This document shows, piece by piece, positions 1-4,144 of a DNA stretch of 6,715 nt. Each line of letters begins with the position of its first letter. Position 1 is the stretch's first letter. The notes below the pieces were generated by a model. It was not told the origin of the DNA. It saw nothing but the letters and a program-made list of their open reading frames with translations, and searched no databases. Both the position numbers and the translations under genes were made by a program. This DNA is from an uncultured Paraburkholderia sp. (GTDB taxonomy: Bacteria; Pseudomonadota; Gammaproteobacteria; Burkholderiales; Burkholderiaceae). The DNA is taken from NCBI GenBank assembly GCA_937917025.1, contig CALFSF010000248.1, positions 1 to 6,715 of the forward strand. The letters run 5' to 3'.

Positions 1-1189
1 TGCGCAGCGCGTTCAGCTTGATGAAGCCGCCGGCGTCGGCCTGGTTGTAGGCGCCACCGTCGTCGTCGAACGTTGCGATGTTCTTGTCGAACAGCGTTTC
101 CTTCGAATCGCGCGCCACCACCGAAACGCTGCCCTTGTAGAGCTTCACGCGCGTCCAGCCGTTGACCTTTTCCTGCGTATGGTCGATCAGCACCTGGATT
201 GCGCGACGCTCCGGCGCCCACCAGTAGCCGTTGTAAATCAGCGAAGCGTAGCGCGCCATCAGGTCGTCCTTCAGATGCGCGACTTCGCGATCCAGCGTGA
301 TCGACTCGATACCACGGTGCGCCTTCAGCATGATCGTGCCGCCCGGCGTTTCATAGCAGCCGCGCGACTTCATGCCGACGTAACGGTTTTCGACCAGATC
401 CAGACGGCCAATGCCGTGCTTGCCGCCGAGGCGGTTCAGTTCGGTCAGCATCTCAGCCGGCGACAGGCGCTTGCCGTTCAGCGCAACCGGATCGCCGTGC
501 TCGTACTCGATGTCGAGGTATTCAGCCTGGTCCGGCGCCTCTTCCGGCGAGACCGTCCAGCGCCACATATCCGGCTCGGCTTCGGCCTTCGGGTCTTCGA
601 GGTGGCGGCCTTCGAACGAGATGTGCAGCAGGTTCGCGTCCATCGAGTACGGCGCGCCGCCCTGCTTGTGCTTCATTTCGATCGGAATGCCGGCCTTTTC
701 GGCGTACGCGAGCAGCTTTTCGCGCGACAGCAGATCCCATTCACGCCACGGGGCGATGACCTTGATGCCCGGCTCCAGCGCGTAGTAACCGAGTTCGAAG
801 CGGACCTGATCGTTGCCCTTGCCGGTCGCGCCGTGCGAAACGGCTTGCGCACCGGTCGCGCGCGCGATCTCGATCTGGCGCTTTGCGATCAGCGGACGCG
901 CGATCGACGTGCCCAGCAGATACTCGCCTTCATAGATCGTGTTGGCGCGGAACATCGGGAACACGTAGTCGCGCACGAATTCTTCGCGCAGGTCTTCGAT
1001 GAAGATGTTGTCCTGCTTGATGCCGAGTTGCAGCGCCTTCTTGCGCGCCGGTTCCAGCTCTTCGCCCTGGCCGATGTCGGCCGTGAACGTGACGACTTCG
1101 GCGTCGTAGTTGTCCTGCAACCACTTCAGGATGACGGAGGTGTCGAGGCCGCCCGAATAGGCGAGCACGACTTTCTTGATATCGCTCAT
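1..1189 (-). CDS. argG: Argininosuccinate synthase, C-terminal end cut by window edge
   Basis: The enzyme condenses citrulline and aspartate with ATP to argininosuccinate, AMP and PPi, the penultimate step of arginine synthesis in the cytoplasm. Reading the minus strand from the ATG at 1189 gives 396 uninterrupted codons up to the window edge. The N-terminus carries the ATP-pyrophosphatase P-loop AYSGGLDTS (residues 10-18), followed by GATGKGNDQVRFE (120-132) and YSMDANLLHISFEG (181-194), all diagnostic of ArgG. The family form that starts MSDIKKVVLAYSGG is usually a little over 400 residues, so probably only about 10-20 residues are missing. The start is fixed by family alignment; the ribosome binding site is weak (a GAG about 8 nt upstream). 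It lies 117 bp downstream of argF on the same strand, so the two may be co-transcribed. No frameshift or missing motif is visible. Confidence 0.97.
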   Translation of the reverse strand, partial: MSDIKKVVLAYSGGLDTSVILKWLQDNYDAEVVTFTADIGQGEELEPARKKALQLGIKQDNIFIEDLREEFVRDYVFPMFRANTIYEGEYLLGTSIARPLIAKRQIEIARATGAQAVSHGATGKGNDQVRFELGYYALEPGIKVIAPWREWDLLSREKLLAYAEKAGIPIEMKHKQGGAPYSMDANLLHISFEGRHLEDPKAEAEPDMWRWTVSPEEAPDQAEYLDIEYEHGDPVALNGKRLSPAEMLTELNRLGGKHGIGRLDLVENRYVGMKSRGCYETPGGTIMLKAHRGIESITLDREVAHLKDDLMARYASLIYNGYWWAPERRAIQVLIDHTQEKVNGWTRVKLYKGSVSVVARDSKETLFDKNIATFDDDGGAYNQADAGGFIKLNALR

Positions 1190-1269
1190 GGTGAACTCGT
1201 AGCTGGAAAAATGCGGGAAAACGGCGCGCGCCGGCTGATCCGGGCACGTAAAAACGCTATTTTGACACT

Positions 1270-1293
1270 AAACCGCGGGCGCACCCGCGGTTT
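1270..1293 (-). other. 10-bp perfect hairpin between argF and argG
   Basis: Arms AAACCGCGGG (1270-1279) and CCCGCGGTTT (1284-1293) enclose a 4-nt loop. The hairpin begins 14 nt past the argF stop. In the argF direction the stem is followed by AGTGTCAAAA rather than a run of U, so it is a poor intrinsic terminator on that strand. It could be an attenuating or 3'-end-protecting structure that lets some transcripts continue into argG. On the plus strand it is followed by four T, but no plus-strand gene precedes it. The rest of the 117-bp gap shows no convincing argG promoter; an AT-rich patch near 1250-1269 is the only possibility. Confidence 0.6.
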
Positions 1294-1306
1294 TGGGTTG
1301 GCACGC

Positions 1307-2236
1307 TCAGTGGTTGAGCTTGCCGAGCAGCAGGAATTCCATCAGCGCCTTTTGCACATGCAGACGGTTTTCCGCTTCGTCCCACACGACGCTCTGCGGC
1401 CCGTCGATCACGTCGGCGCTGACTTCCTCGCCGCGATGCGCCGGCAGGCAGTGCATGAAAAGCGCGTCGGCATTCGCGCGCGCCATCATGTCGGCGTCGA
1501 CGCACCAGTCGGCGAACGCCTGCTTGCGGGCTTCGTTTTCAGCTTCGAAACCCATGCTGGTCCAGACATCGGTGGTGACGAGATCGGCGCCCGCGCACGC
1601 TTCGTTCGGGTCGTCGAACTCGTGCCAGCTCGACGCGCTCTCCGTGGCGACCAGCGCGCGATCGAGCTTGTAACCCGGCGGCGTGGAGATACGCAGGTTG
1701 AACCCGAGAATGTGCGCGGCTTCGATCCACGTGTAGAGCATGTTGTTCGCGTCGCCGATCCACGCGACGGTCTTGCCGCGAATCGGGCCGCGATGCTCGA
1801 AGTACGTGAAGATGTCCGCCAGCACCTGGCACGGATGAAACTCGTTCGTGAGACCGTTGATGACCGGCACGCGTGAGTTGTCGGCAAAGCGCTGGATGAT
1901 GTCCTGGCCGAACGTGCGGATCATGATGATGTCGACCATGCGCGAGATGACCTGCGCCGCGTCTTCGATCGGTTCGCCGCGGCCGAGTTGCGTGTCGCGC
2001 GTGCTCATGAAGACGGCGTGGCCGCCCAGCTGGAAGATGCCCGCTTCGAACGACAGGCGCGTGCGCGTCGAGTGCTTCTCGAAAATCATCGCGAGCGTGC
2101 GGTCGTGCAGCGGGTGGTAAGTCTCGTAGTTCTTGAACTTGCGCTTCAGAATGCGGGCGCGCTCGAGCACGTACTCGTAGTCTTCCAGCGAGAAATCCTT
2201 GAACTGCAGATAGTGACGAATTTTCTTGGCGGTCAT
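1307..2236 (-). CDS. argF: Ornithine carbamoyltransferase
   Basis: This cytoplasmic enzyme transfers the carbamoyl group from carbamoyl phosphate to ornithine, giving citrulline for the arginine pathway. The 309-residue product has the normal length for an anabolic OTCase. The carbamoyl-phosphate motif STRTR is at residues 56-60, HPCQ at 134-137, the ornithine-loop DxxxSMG at 223-229, and the catalytic HCLP at 262-265, all intact. The ATG at 2236 matches the family N-terminus (MTAKKIRHYLQFKDFS), but no clear Shine-Dalgarno sequence precedes it; the 16 nt upstream are CCGCCGTATTTGTTTC. argG follows 117 bp downstream, so the product citrulline is used by the next gene's enzyme. argF is divergent from the DUF3579 gene. 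The sequence does not itself separate anabolic from catabolic OTCase, but pairing with argG favours the biosynthetic form. Confidence 0.97.
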   Translation of the reverse strand: MTAKKIRHYLQFKDFSLEDYEYVLERARILKRKFKNYETYHPLHDRTLAMIFEKHSTRTRLSFEAGIFQLGGHAVFMSTRDTQLGRGEPIEDAAQVISRMVDIIMIRTFGQDIIQRFADNSRVPVINGLTNEFHPCQVLADIFTYFEHRGPIRGKTVAWIGDANNMLYTWIEAAHILGFNLRISTPPGYKLDRALVATESASSWHEFDDPNEACAGADLVTTDVWTSMGFEAENEARKQAFADWCVDADMMARANADALFMHCLPAHRGEEVSADVIDGPQSVVWDEAENRLHVQKALMEFLLLGKLNH

Positions 2237-2258
2237 GAAACAAATACGGCGGTCTCAC

Positions 2259-2287
2259 CCGGCAGAATTGCCGGACGGCGCCGCCGT
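2259..2287 (-). other. Two adjacent hairpins in the argF 5' leader
   Basis: Stem 1 is CCGGCA (2259-2264) with TGCCGG (2269-2274) and a 4-nt loop. Stem 2, directly abutting, is ACGGC (2275-2279) with GCCGT (2283-2287) and a 3-nt loop. Both lie 23-51 nt upstream of the argF start codon and would sit in its mRNA if transcription starts near 2302. Neither is followed by a U-tract on the minus strand. They may affect mRNA stability or ribosome access, which would fit the lack of a Shine-Dalgarno sequence at argF, but that is inference. Confidence 0.4.
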
Positions 2288-2308
2288 CGTTTTGTGGTAA
2301 CTCAATGC

Positions 2309-2337
2309 AGCATAAAGGATTTTGCCTGGTTTGACGA
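2309..2337 (-). promoter_or_regulatory. Weak candidate argF promoter
   Basis: On the minus strand TATGCT (complement of 2309-2314) resembles a -10 box. The hexamer 17 nt upstream is TCGTCA (complement of 2332-2337), a poor -35. The predicted start near 2302 would give a leader of about 65 nt. It is the best minus-strand candidate seen between the two divergent genes, but it is not strong. No palindrome resembling an ARG box was recognised. Confidence 0.25.
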
Positions 2338-2359
2338 GTCGGCCGGACGGCCATATGAG
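2331..2359 (+). promoter_or_regulatory. Candidate upstream promoter for the DUF3579 gene
   Basis: TTGACG (2331-2336, five of six consensus -35 positions) is spaced 17 bp from TATGAG (2354-2359, four of six -10 positions). If used, it would overlap the control region of argF and give a DUF3579 leader of almost 300 nt. It would act in tandem with the TATAAT box at 2440. Support is by consensus match only. Confidence 0.3.
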
Positions 2360-2439
2360 CGTCCGCGTGCGCGTGCGGGACATTCCTTGTGCCCTGTGTC
2401 AGGGGGCTTGTGTGCAGTGCGGAACAACACCTGCTGCGC

Positions 2440-2445
2440 TATAAT
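2440..2445 (+). promoter_or_regulatory. Perfect -10 box (TATAAT) of the probable main DUF3579 promoter
   Basis: TATAAT is preceded by TGCGC and followed by CTCAGGG. Transcription would start near 2452, about 210 nt before the start codon. No recognisable -35 hexamer occurs at 16-18 bp spacing (GTGCGG at 17 bp). The 11-mer GCTATAATCTC around this box also occurs, on the opposite strand, at the rpsT promoter (3849-3859). Confidence 0.55.
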
Positions 2446-2662
2446 CTCAGGGTTTTCCCAAGCCCGGCAGGCAGGCGCCGAGCTTTCGGGACACGGCTCG
2501 CGCGCGTGGGGTCACGCAATCCTTCCGCGCGGTGTGCTCTCCGCCTGGCGGCGTGTTTCAGGGCGTCACGGCGCGGTTTGCACGCGTCGTCCCGGATCTT
2601 CAGGCAGACCTCCAGGGTCCACAGGCACGCACTTCCCAGGGCAGTCATACAGGAATCCCTAC

Positions 2663-3004
2663 ATGGCCGAAGCACCTCCTACCGAGTATTTCATTCAGGG
2701 CATCACGTCGAAAGGGAAGAAGTTTCGTCCGAGCGACTGGTCGGAACGGCTCGCCGGTGTCATGTCGTGTTTCGGTCCTGGCGCGAAAGGGCCGAACGCC
2801 CGTCTTCAGTACTCGCTCTATGTGCGCCCGATCCTGCTTGGCGATCTCAAGGTCGTCATTCTCGATTCGCGTCTGCGTGACATCGAGCCGATGGCGTTCG
2901 ATTTCGTCATGAATTTTGCAAAAGACAATGACCTGGTCGTGACCGAGGCGTGTGAGCTGCCGGCGCATCACGGTACCCAGCAGAAGATCGCGGAACAGGC
3001 GTAG
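2663..3004 (+). CDS. DUF3579 family protein, function unknown
   Basis: This is a 113-residue protein that I recognise as the DUF3579 family common in betaproteobacteria; no biochemical role is known to me. Features include an N-terminal FIQGITSKGKKFRPSDWSERL segment (residues 10-30), a hydrophobic YSLYVRPILLGDLKVVILD core (50-68), and a C-terminal half predicted to be helical, with MAFDFVMNFAKDNDL (77-91). There is no signal peptide or membrane span, so it is probably a small cytoplasmic protein. The ATG at 2663 is chosen because AGGAA (2651-2655) lies 7 nt upstream and family members start with the YFIQG segment close to the N-terminus. The frame stays open far upstream, but without an ATG in the leader. 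It is divergent from argF and convergent with rpsT, and appears monocistronic, with its own promoter and terminator. The neighbourhood offers no functional clue beyond housekeeping context. Confidence 0.9.
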   Translation: MAEAPPTEYFIQGITSKGKKFRPSDWSERLAGVMSCFGPGAKGPNARLQYSLYVRPILLGDLKVVILDSRLRDIEPMAFDFVMNFAKDNDLVVTEACELPAHHGTQQKIAEQA

Positions 3005-3089
3005 CGGCAGTCGGCAGTCGGCAGGACACAGGAACAGGGCACAAGGCCGCTGGCGCGACGAAGCGCGATAGCAGGCAGGGCACAAGGCC
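3005..3089 (+). repeat. Short direct repeats in the DUF3579 3' tail
   Basis: Immediately after the TAG stop, the heptamer CGGCAGT occurs in tandem: two full copies (3005-3011, 3012-3018) and a third partial one (CGGCAG, 3019-3024). Further on, the 14-mer CAGGGCACAAGGCC occurs twice (3035-3048 and 3076-3089), 41 bp apart. The segment is transcribed but untranslated, between the stop codon and the terminator at 3122. The repeats are too short and too few for a recognised element and look like local slippage or duplication. Confidence 0.6.
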
Positions 3090-3121
3090 CAAAGCAGGCA
3101 ACGGCTACGGCCCGAGCAAAC

Positions 3122-3147
3122 AAAAACCCGCCGAAGCGGGTTTTTTT
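3122..3147 (+). terminator. Intrinsic terminator of the DUF3579 gene (potentially bidirectional)
   Basis: AAAAACCCGC (3122-3131) pairs with GCGGGTTTTT (3136-3145) around a CGAA loop, and the T-run extends to 3147 (seven T in all). The GC core is 6 bp. The A-run on the left arm means that it can also act on the minus strand as a back-up for rpsT transcripts. It lies 117 nt after the DUF3579 stop. Confidence 0.85.
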
Positions 3148-3228
3148 ACGTCCGTCACGCGCTGGATCGGAAGGGCGCGCCGCGAGCGGAATATCGCCGG
3201 GCGGCGCGCATTGTTTGCGCGCGAAGAC

Positions 3229-3253
3229 AAAAAAGCCCGCCAGAGCGGGCTTT
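3229..3253 (-). terminator. Intrinsic terminator of rpsT
   Basis: On the minus strand, AAAGCCCGC pairs with GCGGGCTTT around a 4-nt loop (arms 3245-3253 and 3232-3240), followed by a run of six U (complement of 3229-3234). It lies about 50 nt past the rpsT stop codon. Together with the terminator at 3122-3147 it insulates the two convergent genes from read-through. The roughly 80 bp between the two terminators hold nothing recognisable except GCGCGC-type runs. Confidence 0.85.
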
Positions 3254-3303
3254 CATGACGCAGCGGAAACAGGAGGTAGCCCGCCGAAGCGAGCTGACCG
3301 GAT

Positions 3304-3582
3304 TTACTGCGCTGCGGGCGCTTGCAGACCCTTGATGGCTGCAGCGAGGCGGCTCTTATGGCGAGCTGCCTTGTTCTTGTGAACGATTTTCTTGTCGGCG
3401 ATGATGTCGATGGTCTTCGACGATGCCTTGAAGAGTTCAGCGGCCTTGGCCTGGTCGCCGGCGTCGATCGCCTTGCGGACTGCCTTGATCGCGGTGCGGA
3501 ACTTCGAGCGCAGCGCCGAGTTGTGCGAGTTGGCCTTGGCGGCCTGGCGGGCGCGCTTGCGTGCTTGTGCGGTATTTGCCAT
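3304..3582 (-). CDS. rpsT: 30S ribosomal protein S20
   Basis: S20 is a primary 16S rRNA-binding protein of the small subunit. The 92-residue product is highly basic and alanine-rich, as expected. The N-terminal MANTAQARKRARQ (1-13) and the C-terminal KKIVHKNKAARHKSRL (64-79) are family signatures, and the whole chain should fold as a three-helix bundle. The ATG at 3582 is preceded by AAGGA (complement of 3589-3593) with 6-nt spacing. Length is slightly above the 87 residues of the E. coli protein, through a short C-terminal GLQAPAAQ tail. It is monocistronic, with its own promoter about 270 bp upstream and its own terminator, and is divergent from murJ. E. coli rpsT starts with UUG and is autoregulated through its leader; here the start is AUG, so that mechanism cannot be assumed. 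Confidence 0.98.
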   Translation of the reverse strand: MANTAQARKRARQAAKANSHNSALRSKFRTAIKAVRKAIDAGDQAKAAELFKASSKTIDIIADKKIVHKNKAARHKSRLAAAIKGLQAPAAQ

Positions 3583-3845
3583 GACGGTTCCTTATCCTGT
3601 TCCTGTTTCCAGTGCCAGCCTTCAAGTGGGTTGGCGCTGCTTTGATCCGAACCTCTGGAAGCGATTGCCCAGAGGCGCAAAAGAGTTCGATTGGGCCTGA
3701 TTTCAAGACCGGCAGATACGCGAAAGCGACACAAAGCGCACCTGTTTCGGTTCGCGCCCCGTTCGCTTCACGTTTGTTACATCGTACTGAGCAGCGAGGC
3801 CCATGCATGCAAAGACGTGACCCGACGGCCGAGCGAGCCTCGAAA
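3583..3845 (-). promoter_or_regulatory. Long 5' leader of rpsT with hairpin and GGA cluster
   Basis: If transcription begins about 7 nt past the TATAAT box, the rpsT mRNA has a leader of about 260 nt. It contains a 7-bp inverted repeat CCTCTGG/CCAGAGG (3652-3658 and 3669-3675, 10-nt loop), without a U-tract. Just upstream of the start codon lies a purine-rich stretch (complement of 3588-3610) with four GGA triplets spaced 6-7 nt apart, the last being the Shine-Dalgarno AAGGA. No convincing small open reading frame was recognised in it. A role in autoregulation by S20, or in binding of a CsrA-type protein, is inference only. Confidence 0.45.
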
Positions 3846-3851
3846 CCGGAG

Positions 3852-3881
3852 ATTATAGCAACAAAATCAGGCATGTGGCAA
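3852..3881 (-). promoter_or_regulatory. rpsT promoter
   Basis: On the minus strand TTGCCA (-35, complement of 3876-3881) is followed after 18 bp by a perfect TATAAT (-10, complement of 3852-3857). The predicted start is near 3845. This is the best sigma-70-type promoter in the window and suits a strongly expressed ribosomal protein gene. Confidence 0.75.
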
Positions 3882-4144
3882 CGGAAATAGGCCTCTGTCT
3901 CTCGCGCCGCGTCCACGCTGGCTTGCCGGCGGCACCGCCCGCCACCGCGCCTGCGGCTGCTGGCCGGACGCCTGACGGACGGAGTCTTCGCCCCGCTGTG
4001 CTCCGGAATGCCGGGCAAACCCGACACAAACCCCGCACCCGACGAATATTTTCGCGAACGTCCCTGACTGGAAACGGTCCGACTGGCGTTCCGGCTCGTC
4101 CCGTCGTCCGCTGATGTGAGCGGCACCCGTATAATAAGCGCCCC
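3882..4144. other. Upstream region between the rpsT promoter and murJ
   Basis: Together with the rpsT leader and promoter this forms a 562-bp gap between divergent start codons. Frames crossing 3882-4129 on either strand are arginine/proline-rich and lack a plausible ribosome binding site or family signature, so I call no gene. An AT-rich patch with a small inverted repeat CGAA-tatt-TTCG occurs at 4043-4054. It could hold a -10-like TATTTT (4047-4052), but there is no -35 at a suitable distance. Nothing else is recognised. Confidence 0.5.
4130..4135 (+). promoter_or_regulatory. -10 box (TATAAT) immediately upstream of murJ
   Basis: A perfect TATAAT ends 9 nt before the murJ ATG (4145). Transcription starting 6-9 nt after this hexamer would fall at 4142-4145, giving a leaderless or nearly leaderless mRNA. 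No Shine-Dalgarno sequence is present in the intervening AAGCGCCCC, which is consistent with that reading. The -35 region is poor (TCCGCT at 17-bp spacing), and there is no extended -10 TG. Confidence 0.45.

Larger units (their letters stand above)
2237..2662. other. Divergent intergenic region, argF / DUF3579 gene
   Basis: This 426-bp stretch has no credible gene of its own. It holds two adjacent hairpins in the presumed argF leader, a weak candidate argF promoter, two candidate promoters for the DUF3579 gene, and a leader of about 210 nt between the better TATAAT box and the DUF3579 start. No ATG occurs in that leader before 2663, so an upstream ATG peptide is excluded. The short inverted repeat CCCTG-tgt-CAGGG (2392-2404) lies about 36 bp upstream of the TATAAT and could be an operator, but nothing supports a particular regulator. 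Confidence 0.6.

Noticed and set aside
1262..1290. TTGACA hexamer on the plus strand as a promoter
   Set aside because: No -10-like sequence at 16-18 bp (the position is CCGCGG-type stem sequence), and no plus-strand gene follows.
179..1876. 565-codon open frame on the plus strand across argG and argF
   Set aside because: It is antisense to two unmistakable enzyme genes and spans their intergenic gap; its composition (arginine, valine, aspartate-rich) is what GC-biased codons give when read on the opposite strand. No ribosome binding site or family signature.
2270..2351. 10-mer GCCGGACGGC occurring twice (2270-2279 and 2342-2351)
   Set aside because: Very GC-rich, partly palindromic and found in similar form elsewhere (around 3961-3983); most likely composition, not an operator pair.
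1988..2662. N-terminal extension of the DUF3579 protein in an open frame
   Set aside because: It overlaps argF antisense, shows no homology signature, and the ATG at 2663 has AGGAA 7 nt upstream and fits the family length.
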